This document shows positions 1 through 12,507 of a stretch of 64,000 nt of DNA, in pieces (the stretch's first letter is position 1; each line of letters opens with the position of its first letter). A program made the translations under genes and the position numbers. The notes beneath the pieces were generated by a model that searched no databases, was not told where the DNA came from, and saw only the letters and a list, made by a program, of their open reading frames with translations. The stretch lies in NCBI GenBank assembly GCA_943737045.1, contig CALSFV010000035.1:620001-684000 (forward strand). The letters are read 5' to 3'. This stretch comes from Parapristionchus giblindavisi (Eukaryota; Nematoda; Chromadorea; Rhabditida; Diplogasteridae).

Positions 1-3000
1 AATCTTCTGTTGATTCCACAATGTCCAAAGTACAAAAGTAGCTTTCACTCTGATAAGACCAAAAGAATACCTGACATGAAAAATTTTCTGCTAGACCCAG
101 CGTGTCATATACCAAACGAAAGAGCAAAAAATTCTGAGTATTTTGCAACGTTCCATGTTGAACAACGGCCGCTCCAGCCGAATTAACAACATTGAACCAT
201 GCATTTTTAGCATTAAAGAATTCGTGACACGCCAATATTTAATCTAAACTTATCGTAGCATATACCACGTGAAAGAGCAAAAAATTCTGAATAATCTACA
301 CTTCAGTTCATGTCAAACTGTAATCTTGTGTTGATTCCACAATGCCCAAAGTACAAAAGTAGCTTTCACTCTGATAAGACCAAAAGAATACCTGACATGA
401 AAAATATTCTGCTAGACCCAGCGTGTCATATACCAAACGAAAGAGCAAAAAATTCTGAGTATTTTGCAACGTTCCATGTTGAACAACGGCCGCTCCAGCC
501 GAATTAACAACATTGAACCATGCATTTTTAGCATTAAAGAATTCGTGACACACCCATATTTAATCTAAACTTATCGTAGCATATACCACGTGAAAGAGCA
601 AAAAATTCTGAATAATCTACACTTCAGTTCATGTCAAACTGTAATCTTGTGTTGATTCCACAATGCCCAAAGTACAAAAGTAGCTTTCACTCTGATAAGA
701 CCAAAAGAATACCTGACATGAAAAATTTTCTGCTAGACCCAGCGTGTCATATACCAAACGAAAGAGCAAAAAATTCTGAGTATTTTGCAACGTTCCATGT
801 TGAACAACGGCCGCTCCAGCCGAATTAACAACATTGAACCATGCATTTTTAGCATTAAAGAATTCGTGACACACCCATATTTAATCTAAACTTATCGTAG
901 CATATACCACGTGAAAGAGCAAAAAATTCAGAATAATCTACACTTCAGTTCATGTCAAACTGTAATCTTGTGTTGATTCCACAATGCCCAAAGTACAAAA
1001 GTAGCTTTCACTCTGATAAGACCAAAAGAATACCTGACATGAAAAATTTTCTGCTAGACCCAGCGTGTCATATACCAAACGAAAGAGCAAAAAATTCTGA
1101 GTATTTCGCAACGTTCCATGTTGAACAACGGCCGCTCCAGCCGAATTAACAACATTGAACCATGCATTTTTAGCATTAAAGAATTCGTGACACGCCAATA
1201 TTTAATCTAAACTTATCGTAGCATATACCACGTGAAAGAGCAAAAAATTCTGAATAATCTACACTTCAGTTCATGTCAAACTATAATCTTGTGTTGATTC
1301 CACAATGCCCAAAGTACAAAAGTAGCTTTCACTCTGATAAGACCAAAAGAATACCTGACATGAAAAATTTTCTGCTAGACCCAGCGTATCATATACCAAA
1401 CGAAAGAGCAAAAAATTCTGAGTATTTTGCAACGTTTCATGTTGAACAACGGCCGCTCCAGCCGAATTAACAAAATTGAATTATGCATTTTCGGCAATAA
1501 AGAATTCGTGACACGTCAATGCTTTATCGAAACTTATCGTAGCATATACCACGTGAAAGAGCAAAAAATTCTGAATAATCTACACTTCAGTTCATGTCAA
1601 ACTGTAATCTTCTGTTGATTCCACAATGTCCAAAGTACAAAAGTAGCTTTCACTCTGATAAGACCAAAAGAATACCTGACATGAAAAATTTTCTGCTAGA
1701 CCCAGCGTGTCATATACCAAACGAAAGAGCAAAAAATTCTGAGTATTTTGCAACGTTCCATGTTGAACAACGGCCGCTCCAGCCGAATTAACAACATTGA
1801 ACCATGCATTTTTAGCATTAAAGAATTCGTGACACGCCAATATTTAATCTAAACTTATCGTAGCATATACCACGTGAAAGAGCAAAAAATTCTGAATAAT
1901 CTACACTTCAGTTCATGTCAAACTGTAATCTTGTGTTGATTCCACAATGCCCAAAGTACAAAAGTAGCTTTCACTCTGATAAGACCAAAAGAATACCTGA
2001 CATGAAAAATATTCTGCTAGACCCAGCGTGTCATATACCAAACGAAAGAGCAAAAAATTCTGAGTATTTTGCAACGTTCCATGTTGAACAACGGCCGCTC
2101 CAGCCGAATTAACAACATTGAACCATGCATTTTTAGCATTAAAGAATTCGTGACACACCCATATTTAATCTAAACTTATCGTAGCATATACCACGTGAAA
2201 GAGCAAAAAATTCTGAATAATCTACACTTCAGTTCATGTCAAACTGTAATCTTGTGTTGATTCCACAATGCCCAAAGTACAAAAGTAGCTTTCACTCTGA
2301 TAAGACCAAAAGAATACCTGACATGAAAAATTTTCTGCTAGACCCAGCGTGTCATATACCAAACGAAAGAGCAAAAAATTCTGAGTATTTTGCAACGTTC
2401 CATGTTGAACAACGGCCGCTCCAGCCGAATTAACAACATTGAACCATGCATTTTTAGCATTAAAGAATTCGTGACACACCCATATTTAATCTAAACTTAT
2501 CGTAGCATATACCACGTGAAAGAGCAAAAAATTCAGAATAATCTACACTTCAGTTCATGTCAAACTGTAATCTTGTGTTGATTCCACAATGCCCAAAGTA
2601 CAAAAGTAGCTTTCACTCTGATAAGACCAAAAGAATACCTGACATGAAAAATTTTCTGCTAGACCCAGCGTGTCATATACCAAACGAAAGAGCAAAAAAT
2701 TCTGAGTATTTCGCAACGTTCCATGTTGAACAACGGCCGCTCCAGCCGAATTAACAACATTGAACCATGCATTTTTAGCATTAAAGAATTCGTGACACGC
2801 CAATATTTAATCTAAACTTATCGTAGCATATACCACGTGAAAGAGCAAAAAATTCTGAATAATCTACACTTCAGTTCATGTCAAACTATAATCTTGTGTT
2901 GATTCCACAATGCCCAAAGTACAAAAGTAGCTTTCACTCTGATAAGACCAAAAGAATACCTGACATGAAAAATTTTCTGCTAGACCCAGCGTATCATATA

Positions 3001-3198
3001 CCAAACGAAAGAGCAAAAAATTCTGAGTATTTTGCAACGTTTCATGTTGAACAACGGCCGCTCCAGCCGAATTAACAAAATTGAATTATGCATTTTCGGC
3101 AATAAAGAATTCGTGACACGTCAATGCTTTATCGAAACTTATCGTAGCATATACCACGTGAAAGAGCAAAAAATTCTGAATAATCTACACTTCAATTC
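1..3198 (+). repeat. Domain I: two copies of a 1605-bp 5-monomer unit (C-A-A-A-B)
   Basis: The window opens 11 bases into a C monomer. Unit 1 is that C followed by monomers at 310, 631, 952 and 1273; unit 2 is 1594, 1915, 2236, 2557 and 2878. Markers recurring at exactly 1605 bp are AAATATTCTG (in 310 and 1915), CACACCC in two successive monomers, AAATTCAGAATA (near 926 and 2531) and AACTATAATC (1273 and 2878). One visible difference is CTTCAATTCAT near 3190 against CTTCAGTTCAT near 1585. The unit does not continue: the next C (3199) opens a 4-monomer unit. Confidence 0.9.
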
Positions 3199-6100
3199 AT
3201 GTCAAACTGTAATCTTCTGTTGATTCCACAATGTCCAAAGTACAAAAGTAGCTTTCACTCTGATAAGACCAAAAGAATACCTGACATGAAAAATTTTCTG
3301 ATAGACCCAGCGTGTCATATACCAAACGAAAGAGCAAAAAATTCTGAGTATTTTGCAACGTTCCATGTTGAACAACGGCCGCTCCAGCCGAATTAACAAC
3401 ATTGAACCATGCATTTTTAGCATTAAAGAATTCGTGACACGCCAATATTTAATCTAAACTTATCGTAGCATATACCACGTGAAAGAGCAAAAAATTCTGA
3501 ATAATCTACACGTCAGTTCATGTCAAACTGTAATCTTGTGTTGATTCCACAATGCCCAAAGTACAAAAGTAGCTTTCACTCTGATAAGACCAAAAGAATA
3601 CCTGACATGAAAAATTTTCTGCTAGACCCAGCGTGTCATATACCAAACGAAAGAGCAAAAAATTCTGAGTATTTTGCAACGTTCCATGTTGAACAACGGC
3701 CGCTCCAGCCGAATTAACAACATTGAACCATGCATTTTTAGCATTAAAGAATTCGTGACACGCCAATATTTAATCTAAACTTATCGTAGCATATACCGCG
3801 TGAAAGAGCAAACAGTTCTGAATAATCTACACGTCAGTTCATGTCAAACTGTAATCTTGTGTTGATTCCACAATGCCCAAAGTACAAAAGTAGCTTTCAC
3901 TCTGATAAGACCAAAAGAATACCTGACATGAAAAATTTTCTGCTAGACCCAGCGTGTCATATACCAAACGAAAGAGCAAAAAATTCTGAGTATTTTGCAA
4001 CGTTCCATGTTGAACAACGGCCGCTCCAGCCGAATTAACAACATTGAACCATGCATTTTTAGCATTAAAGAATTCGTGACACGCCAATATTTAATCTAAA
4101 CTTATCGTAGCATATACCACGTGAAAGAGCAAAAAATTCTGAATAATCTACACTTCAGTTCATGTCAAACTGTAATCTTGTGTTGATTCCACAATGCCCA
4201 AAGTACAAAAGTAGCTTTCACTCTGATAAGACCAAAAGAATACCTGACATGAAAAATTTTCTGCTAGACCCAGCGTATCATATACCAAACGAAAGAGCAA
4301 AAAATTCTGAGTATTTTGCAACGTTTCATGTTGAACAACGGCCGCTCCAGCCGAATTAACAAAATTGAATTATGCCTTTTCGGCAATAAAGAATTCGTGA
4401 CACGTCAATGCTTTATCGAAACTTATCGTAGCATATACCACGTGAAAGAGCAAAAAATTCTGAATAATCTACACTTCAATTCATGTCAAACTGTAATCTT
4501 CTGTTGATTCCACAATGTCCAAAGTACAAAAGTAGCTTTCACTCTGATAAGACCAAAAGAATACCTGACATGAAAAATTTTCTGCTAGACCCAGCGTGTC
4601 ATATACCAAACGAAAGAGCAAAAAATTCTGAGTATTTTGCAACGTTCCATATTGAACAACGGCCGCTCCAGCCGAATTAACAACATTGAACCATGCATTT
4701 TTAGCATTAAAGAATTCGTGACACGCCAATATTTAATCTAAACTTATCGTAGCATATACCACGTGAAAGAGCAAAAAATTCTGAATAATCTACACTTCAG
4801 TTCATGTCAAACTGTAATCTTGTGTTGATTCCACAATGCCCAAAGTACAAAAGTAGCTTTCACTCTGATAAGACCAAAAGAATACCTGACATGAAAAATT
4901 TTCTGCTAGACCCAGCGTGTCATATACCAAACGAAAGAGCAAAAAATTCTGAGTATTTCGCAACGTTCCATGTTGAACAACGGCCGCTCCAGCCGAATTA
5001 ACAACATTGAACCATGCATTTTTAGCATTAAAGAATTCGTGACACGCCAATATTTAATCTAAACTTATCGTAGCATATACCACGTGAAAGAGCAAAAAAT
5101 TCTGAATAATCTACACTTCAGTTCATGTCAAACTGTAATCTTGTGTTGATTCCACAATGCCCAAAGTACAAAAGTAGCTTTCACTCTGATAAGACCAAAA
5201 GAATACCTGACATGAAAAATTTTCTGCTAGACCCAGCGTGTCACATACCAAACGAAAGAGCAAAAAATTCTGAGTATTTCGCAACGTTCCATGTTGAACA
5301 ACGGCCGCTCCAGCCGAATTAACAACATTGAACCATGCATTTTTAGCATTAAAGAATTCGTGACACGCCAATATTTAATCTAAACTTATCGTAGCATATA
5401 CCACGTGAAAGAGCAAAAAATTCTGAATAATCTACACGTCAGTTCATGTCAAACTGTAATCTTGTGTTGATTCCACAATGCCCAAAGTACAAAAGTAGCT
5501 TTCACTCTGATAAGACCAAAAGAATACCTGACATGAAAAATTTTCTGCTAGACCCAGCGTATCATATACCAAACGAAAGAGCAAAAAATTCTGAGTATTT
5601 TGCAACGTTTCATGTTGAACAACGGCCGCTCCAGCCGAATTAACAAAATTGAATTATGCCTTTTCGGCAATAAAGAATTCGTGACACGTCAATGCTTTAT
5701 CGAAACTTATCGTAGCATATACCACGTGAAAGAGCAAAAAATTCTGAATAATCTACACTTCAGTTCATGTCAAACTGTAATCTTCTGTTGATTCCACAAT
5801 GTCCAAAGTACAAAAGTAGCTTTCACTCTGATAAGACCAAAAGAATACCTGACATGAAAAATTTTCTGCTAGACCCAGCGTGTCATATACCAAACGAAAG
5901 AGCAAAAAATTCTGAGTATTTTGCAACGTTCCATGTTGAACAACGGCCGCTCCAGCCGAATTAACAACATTGAACCATGCTTTTTTAGCATTAAAGAATT
6001 CGTGACACGCCAATATTTAATCTAAACTTATCGTAGCATATACCACGTGAAAGAGCAAAAAATTCTGAATAATCTACACTTCAGTTCATGTCAAACTGTA

Positions 6101-7484
6101 ATCTTGTGTTGATTCCACAATGCCCAAAGTACAAAAGTAGCTTTCACTCTGATAAGACCAAAAGAATACCTGACATGAAAAATTTTCTGCTAGGCCCAGC
6201 GTGTCATATACCAAACGAAAGAGCAAAAAATTCTGAGTATTTCGCAACGTTCCATGTTGAACAACGGCCGCTCCAGCCGAATTAACAACATTGAACCATG
6301 CATTTTTAGCATTAAAGAATTCGTGACACGCCAATATTTAATCTAAACTTATCGTAGCATATACCACGTGAAAGAGCAAAAAATTCTGAATAATCTACAC
6401 TTCAGTTCATGTCAAACTGTAATCTTGTGTTGATTCCACAATGCCCAAAGTACAAAAGTAGCTTTCACTCTGATAAGACCAAAAGAATACCTGACATGAA
6501 AAATTTTCTGCTAGACCCAGCGTATCATATACCAAACGAAAGAGCAAAAAATTCTGAGTATTTTGCAACGTTTCATGTTGAACAACGGCCGCTCCAGCCG
6601 AATTAACAAAATTGAATTATGCATTTTCGGCAATAAAGAATTCGTGACACGTCAATGCTTTATCGAAACTTATCGTAGCATATACCACGTGAAAGAGCAA
6701 AAAATTCTGAATAATCTACACTTCAGTTCATGTCAAACTGTAATCTTCTGTTGATTCCACAATGTCCAAAGTACAAAAGTAGCTTTCACTCTGATAAGAC
6801 CAAAAGAATACCTGACATGAAAAATTTTCTGCTAGACCCAGCGTGTCATATACCAAACGAAAGAGCAAAAAATTCTGAGTATTTTGCAACGTTCCATGTT
6901 GAACAACGGCCGCTCCAGCCGAATTAACAACATTGAACCATGCTTTTTTAGCATTAAAGAATTCGTGACACGCCAATATTTAATCTAAACTTATCGTAGC
7001 ATATACCACGTGAAAGAGCAAAAAATTCTGAATAATCTACACTTCAGTTCATGTCAAACTGTAATCTTGTGTTGATTCCACAATGCCCAAAGTACAAAAG
7101 TAGCTTTCACTCTGATAAGACCAAAAGAATACCTGACATGAAAAATTTTCTGCTAGACCCAGCGTGTCATATACCAAACGAAAGAGCAAAAAAGTCTGAG
7201 TATTTCGCAACGTTCCATGTTGAACAACGGCCGCTCCAGCCGAATTAACAACATTGAACCATGCATTTTTAGCATTAAAGAATTCGTGACACGCCAATAT
7301 TTAATCTAAACTTATCGTAGCATATACCACGTGAAAGAGCAAAAAATTCTGAATAATCTACACTTCAGTTCATGTCAAACTGTAATCTTGTGTTGATTCC
7401 ACAATGCCCAAAGTACAAAAGTAGCTTTCACTCTGATAAGACCAAAAGAATACCTGACATGAAAAATTTTCTGCTAGACCCAGC

Positions 7485-7637
7485 GTGTCATATACCAAAC
7501 GAAAGAGCAAAAAATTCTGAGTATTTTGCAACGTTCCATGTTGAACAACGGCCGCTCCAGCCGAATTAACAACATTGAACCATGCATTTTTAGCATTAAA
7601 GAATTCGTGACACGCCAATATTTAATCTAAACTTATC
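7485..7637 (+). repeat. Left part (alpha, 153 bp) of the ancestral dimer
   Basis: This stretch begins GTGTCATATACC and is followed 153 bp later by a related stretch beginning GTAGCATATACC. Both contain the same 20-nt block GAAAGAGCAAAAAATTCTGA, at 7501-7520 here. Counting by eye, 31 of the first 36 positions agree between the two. Further in, the segment starting AAAGAATTCGTGACACG aligns with the beta segment starting AAAGAATACCTGACATG at 24 of 35 positions. I infer that the 321-bp monomer arose by duplication of a shorter unit of about 150-165 bp, followed by divergence. Confidence 0.8.
7601..7614. other. Conserved EcoRI site plus CGTG-A-CACG dyad
   Basis: GAATTC at 7601-7606 overlaps an interrupted palindrome, CGTGACACG, at 7606-7614 with 4-bp arms around one central base. 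The combination occurs once per monomer and is kept in n-type and y-type right parts alike, although their flanks differ. Exceptions are a few monomers with CGTGACACACCC (for example near 565, 866, 2151 and 2472), GTGGCACG near 56357, and the right-end monomers where GAATTC has become GAAATC. Conservation between otherwise divergent types may reflect a binding site or simply shared ancestry. No protein is implied by the sequence. Confidence 0.6.
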
Positions 7638-7805
7638 GTAGCATATACCACGTGAAAGAGCAAAAAATTCTGAATAATCTACACTTCAGTTCATGTCAAA
7701 CTGTAATCTTGTGTTGATTCCACAATGCCCAAAGTACAAAAGTAGCTTTCACTCTGATAAGACCAAAAGAATACCTGACATGAAAAATTTTCTGCTAGAC
7801 CCAGC
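7638..7805 (+). repeat. Right part (beta, 168 bp) of the ancestral dimer
   Basis: This begins GTAGCATATACC and carries the second copy of the 20-nt block at 7654-7673. It then runs across the arbitrary monomer start into the next unit as far as the next GTGTCAT. It is about 15 bp longer than alpha. The extra bases lie around AGTAGCTTTCACTCTGATAA, between the CCACAATGCCC and AAAGAATACCTGACATG segments, which have alpha counterparts on either side. Whether beta gained these bases or alpha lost them cannot be decided from this window. Confidence 0.75.
7649..7654. other. CACGTG palindrome (E-box-like), once per monomer
   Basis: CACGTG lies directly upstream of the second GAAAGAG block. It is found in nearly every monomer, whichever type. 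Exceptions visible by eye are CCGCGTG (near 3795 and in the 59973-type units), CCAAATG (near 40722 and 46178) and CCACGAG (near 43611, 49067 and 53240). CACGTG is the core of E-box and G-box sites bound by bHLH-type factors in many eukaryotes. A role here is only a possibility. Confidence 0.45.
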
Positions 7806-8013
7806 GTATCATATACCAAACGAAAGAGCAAAAAATTCTGAGTATTTTGCAACGTTTCATGTTGAACAACGGCCGCTCCAGCCGAATTAACAAAATTGAA
7901 TTATGCATTTTCGGCAATAAAGAATTCGTGACACGTCAATGCTTTATCGAAACTTATCGTAGCATATACCACGTGAAAGAGCAAAAAATTCTGAATAATC
8001 TACACTTCAGTTC
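7693..8013 (+). repeat. Reference monomer, type B
   Basis: Type B differs from A by GCGTATCAT, ACGTTTCATG and the whole right part: CAAAATTGAATT, ATGCATTTTCGGCAATA and GTCAATGCTTTATCG ('y'). A recurrent sub-variant has ATGCCTTTTCGG (for example the units at 4162, 5446, 8335, 16682 and 17645). In domain II every B is followed directly by a C, making a fixed 642-bp pair. Confidence 0.9.
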
Positions 8014-11000
8014 ATGTCAAACTGTAATCTTCTGTTGATTCCACAATGTCCAAAGTACAAAAGTAGCTTTCACTCTGATAAGACCAAAAGAATACCTGAC
8101 ATGAAAAATTTTCTGCTAGACCCAGCGTGTCATATACCAAACGAAAGAGCAAAAAATTCTGAGTATTTTGCAACGTTCCATGTTGAACAACGGCCGCTCC
8201 AGCCGAATTAACAACATTGAACCATGCTTTTTTAGCATTAAAGAATTCGTGACACGCCAATATTTAATCTAAACTTATCGTAGCATATACCACGTGAAAG
8301 AGCAAAAAATTCTGAATAATCTACACTTCAGTTCATGTCAAACTGTAATCTTGTGTTGATTCCACAATGCCCAAAGTACAAAAGTAGCTTTCACTCTGAT
8401 AAGACCAAAAGAATACCTGACATGAAAAATTTTCTGCTAGACCCAGCGTATCATATACCAAACGAAAGAGCAAAAAATTCTGAGTATTTTGCAACGTTTC
8501 ATGTTGAACAACGGCCGCTCCAGCCGAATTAACAAAATTGAATTATGCCTTTTCGGCAATAAAGAATTCGTGACACGTCAATGCTTTATCGAAACTTATC
8601 GTAGCATATACCACGTGAAAGAGCAAAAAATTCTGAATAATCTACACTTCAGTTCATGTCAAACTGTAATCTTCTGTTGATTCCACAATGTCCAAAGTAC
8701 AAAAGTAGCTTTCACTCTGATAAGACCAAAAGAATACCTGACATGAAAAATTTTCTGCTAGACCCAGCGTGTCATATACCAAACGAAAGAGCAAAAAATT
8801 CTGAGTATTTTGCAACGTTCCATGTTGAACAACGGCCGCTCCAGCCGAATTAACAACATTGAACCATGCTTTTTTAGCATTAAAGAATTCGTGACACGCC
8901 AATATTTAATCTAAACTTATCGTAGCATATACCACGTGAAAGAGCAAAAAATTCTGAATAATCTACACTTCAGTTCATGTCAAACTGTAATCTTGTGTTG
9001 ATTCCACAATGCCCAAAGTACAAAAGTAGCTTTCACTCTGATAAGACCAAAAGAATACCTGACATGAAAAATTTTCTGCTAGGCCCAGCGTGTCATATAC
9101 CAAACGAAAGAGCAAAAAATTCTGAGTATTTCGCAACGTTCCATGTTGAACAACGGCCGCTCCAGCCGAATTAACAACATTGAACCATGCATTTTTAGCA
9201 TTAAAGAATTCGTGACACGCCAATATTTAATCTAAACTTATCGTAGCATATACCACGTGAAAGAGCAAAAAATTCTGAATAATCTACACTTCAGTTCATG
9301 TCAAACTGTAATCTTGTGTTGATTCCACAATGCCCAAAGTACAAAAGTAGCTTTCACTCTGATAAGACCAAAAGAATACCTGACATGAAAAATTTTCTGC
9401 TAGACCCAGCGTATCATATACCAAACGAAAGAGCAAAAAATTCTGAGTATTTTGCAACGTTTCATGTTGAACAACGGCCGCTCCAGCCGAATTAACAAAA
9501 TTGAATTATGCATTTTCGGCAATAAAGAATTCGTGACACGTCAATGCTTTATCGAAACTTATCGTAGCATATACCACGTGAAAGAGCAAAAAATTCTGAA
9601 TAATCTACACTTCAGTTCATGTCAAACTGTAATCTTCTGTTGATTCCACAATGTCCAAAGTACAAAAGTAGCTTTCACTCTGATAAGACCAAAAGAATAC
9701 CTGACATGAAAAATTTTCTGCTAGACCCAGCGTGTCATATACCAAACGAAAGAGCAAAAAATTCTGAGTATTTTGCAACGTTCCATGTTGAACAACGGCC
9801 GCTCCAGCCGAATTAACAACATTGAACCATGCTTTTTTAGCATTAAAGAATTCGTGACACGCCAATATTTAATCTAAACTTATCGTAGCATATACCACGT
9901 GAAAGAGCAAAAAATTCTGAATAATCTACACTTCAGTTCATGTCAAACTGTAATCTTGTGTTGATTCCACAATGCCCAAAGTACAAAAGTAGCTTTCACT
10001 CTGATAAGACCAAAAGAATACCTGACATGAAAAATTTTCTGCTAGACCCAGCGTGTCATATACCAAACGAAAGAGCAAAAAAGTCTGAGTATTTCGCAAC
10101 GTTCCATGTTGAACAACGGCCGCTCCAGCCGAATTAACAACATTGAACCATGCATTTTTAGCATTAAAGAATTCGTGACACGCCAATATTTAATCTAAAC
10201 TTATCGTAGCATATACCACGTGAAAGAGCAAAAAATTCTGAATAATCTACACTTCAGTTCATGTCAAACTGTAATCTTGTGTTGATTCCACAATGCCCAA
10301 AGTACAAAAGTAGCTTTCACTCTGATAAGACCAAAAGAATACCTGACATGAAAAATTTTCTGCTAGACCCAGCGTGTCATATACCAAACGAAAGAGCAAA
10401 AAATTCTGAGTATTTTGCAACGTTCCATGTTGAACAACGGCCGCTCCAGCCGAATTAACAACATTGAACCATGCATTTTTAGCATTAAAGAATTCGTGAC
10501 ACGCCAATATTTAATCTAAACTTATCGTAGCATATACCACGTGAAAGAGCAAAAAATTCTGAATAATCTACACTTCAGTTCATGTCAAACTGTAATCTTG
10601 TGTTGATTCCACAATGCCCAAAGTACAAAAGTAGCTTTCACTCTGATAAGACCAAAAGAATACCTGACATGAAAAATTTTCTGCTAGACCCAGCGTATCA
10701 TATACCAAACGAAAGAGCAAAAAATTCTGAGTATTTTGCAACGTTTCATGTTGAACAACGGCCGCTCCAGCCGAATTAACAAAATTGAATTATGCATTTT
10801 CGGCAATAAAGAATTCGTGACACGTCAATGCTTTATCGAAACTTATCGTAGCATATACCACGTGAAAGAGCAAAAAATTCTGAATAATCTACACTTCAGT
10901 TCATGTCAAACTGTAATCTTCTGTTGATTCCACAATGTCCAAAGTACAAAAGTAGCTTTCACTCTGATAAGACCAAAAGAATACCTGACATGAAAAATTT

Positions 11001-12186
11001 TCTGCTAGACCCAGCGTGTCATATACCAAACGAAAGAGCAAAAAATTCTGAGTATTTTGCAACGTTCCATGTTGAACAACGGCCGCTCCAGCCGAATTAA
11101 CAACATTGAACCATGCTTTTTTAGCATTAAAGAATTCGTGACACGCCAATATTTAATCTAAACTTATCGTAGCATATACCACGTGAAAGAGCAAAAAATT
11201 CTGAATAATCTACACTTCAGTTCATGTCAAACTGTAATCTTGTGTTGATTCCACAATGCCCAAAGTACAAAAGTAGCTTTCACTCTGATAAGACCAAAAG
11301 AATACCTGACATGAAAAATTTTCTGCTAGACCCAGCGTGTCATATACCAAACGAAAGAGCAAAAAAGTCTGAGTATTTCGCAACGTTCCATGTTGAACAA
11401 CGGCCGCTCCAGCCGAATTAACAACATTGAACCATGCATTTTTAGCATTAAAGAATTCGTGACACGCCAATATTTAATCTAAACTTATCGTAGCATATAC
11501 CACGTGAAAGAGCAAAAAATTCTGAATAATCTACACTTCAGTTCATGTCAAACTGTAATCTTGTGTTGATTCCACAATGCCCAAAGTACAAAAGTAGCTT
11601 TCACTCTGATAAGACCAAAAGAATACCTGACATGAAAAATTTTCTGCTAGGCCCAGCGTGTCATATACCAAACGAAAGAGCAAAAAATTCTGAGTATTTC
11701 GCAACGTTCCATGTTGAACAACGGCCGCTCCAGCCGAATTAACAACATTGAACCATGCATTTTTAGCATTAAAGAATTCGTGACACGCCAATATTTAATC
11801 TAAACTTATCGTAGCATATACCACGTGAAAGAGCAAAAAATTCTGAATAATCTACACTTCAGTTCATGTCAAACTGTAATCTTGTGTTGATTCCACAATG
11901 CCCAAAGTACAAAAGTAGCTTTCACTCTGATAAGACCAAAAGAATACCTGACATGAAAAATTTTCTGCTAGACCCAGCGTATCATATACCAAACGAAAGA
12001 GCAAAAAATTCTGAGTATTTTGCAACGTTTCATGTTGAACAACGGCCGCTCCAGCCGAATTAACAAAATTGAATTATGCATTTTCGGCAATAAAGAATTC
12101 GTGACACGTCAATGCTTTATCGAAACTTATCGTAGCATATACCACGTGAAAGAGCAAAAAATTCTGAATAATCTACACTTCAGTTC

Positions 12187-12507
12187 ATGTCAAACTGTAA
12201 TCTTCTGTTGATTCCACAATGTCCAAAGTACAAAAGTAGCTTTCACTCTGATAAGACCAAAAGAATACCTGACATGAAAAATTTTCTGCTAGACCCAGCG
12301 TGTCATATACCAAACGAAAGAGCAAAAAATTCTGAGTATTTTGCAACGTTCCATGTTGAACAACGGCCGCTCCAGCCGAATTAACAACATTGAACCATGC
12401 ATTTTTAGCATTAAAGAATTCGTGACACGCCAATATTTAATCTAAACTTATCGTAGCATATACCACGTGAAAGAGCAAAAAATTCTGAATAATCTACACT
12501 TCAGTTC
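12187..12507 (+). repeat. Reference monomer, type C
   Basis: Type C is marked by AATCTTCTGTTG and AATGTCCAAAG near the start, with an A-like n right part. A sub-variant with ATGCTTTTTTAGCAT occurs in the units at 5767, 6730, 8014, 8656, 9619, 10903 and 15719. That sub-variant can form a perfect 5-bp hairpin, ATGCT/AGCAT. C units occur from the window start to 36915 and nowhere further right. Confidence 0.9.

Larger units (their letters stand above)
7372..7692 (+). repeat. Reference monomer, type A
   Basis: This is a plain copy of the commonest type, used here to define coordinates within the monomer. By hand count it has 117 G+C of 321 (about 36%). Diagnostic bases are TTGTGTTGATT near the start, GCGTGTCAT, ACGTTCCATG, CAACATTGAACC, TTTTTAGCATTA and CGCCAATATTTAATC. 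It carries a GC-rich stretch at 7549-7563 that includes CGGCCG, an ATGCAT at 7582-7587 and one GAATTC at 7601-7606. A subtype has TTTCGCAACG in place of TTTTGCAACG and is frequent in domain II. The array phase is arbitrary, so these ends are a convention and not biological borders. Confidence 0.95.
5446..11223 (+). repeat. Tandem duplication of 9 monomers (2889 bp)
   Basis: Monomers 5446-8334 and 8335-11223 have the same order, B-C-A-B-C-A-A-B-C, and the same markers at 2889-bp spacing. The markers are ATGCCTTTTCGG in the first B, GCTTTTTTAGC in all C monomers, TAGGCCCAGCG in the first A (near 6192 and 9081) and AAAAAAGTCTGAG in the second A (near 7190 and 10079). A partial echo follows, with AAGTCTGAG again in 11224 and TAGGCCCAG in 11545. 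Confidence 0.85.

Noticed and set aside
308..553. Recurrent open reading frames of 65 and 63 codons (plus strand) and 82 codons (minus strand) in nearly every monomer
   Set aside because: They overlap each other on opposite strands of the same bases, recur about 195 times, and differ between copies exactly as the monomer types do. They are lost or altered freely by small indels and mosaics (for example at 20534, 31449, 33377 and 24386). No composition, domain or signal supports coding.
5930..6000. ATGCTTTTTTAGCAT hairpin in a C sub-variant as a terminator
   Set aside because: The stem is only 5 bp and A/T rich, no gene lies upstream, and it follows from a single base change in this sub-variant.
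7425..7447. Minus strand TGGTCTTATCAGAGTG resembles a retroelement tRNA-Met primer binding site
   Set aside because: It needs a 3-nt insertion to match, and there are no LTRs, no polypurine tract and no element coding sequence.
7500..7520. CENP-B box: TTCGTTTGG on the minus strand resembles the first half of the box
   Set aside because: Only the TTCG and part of the following bases agree; the second half (ANNCGGG) is absent. Not enough for a call.
7570..7583. Minus strand GGTTCAATGTTG in n-type monomers resembles a Pol III B box
   Set aside because: One essential position is wrong, no A box was recognised at a sensible distance, and y-type monomers lack it. A short match like this is expected by chance.
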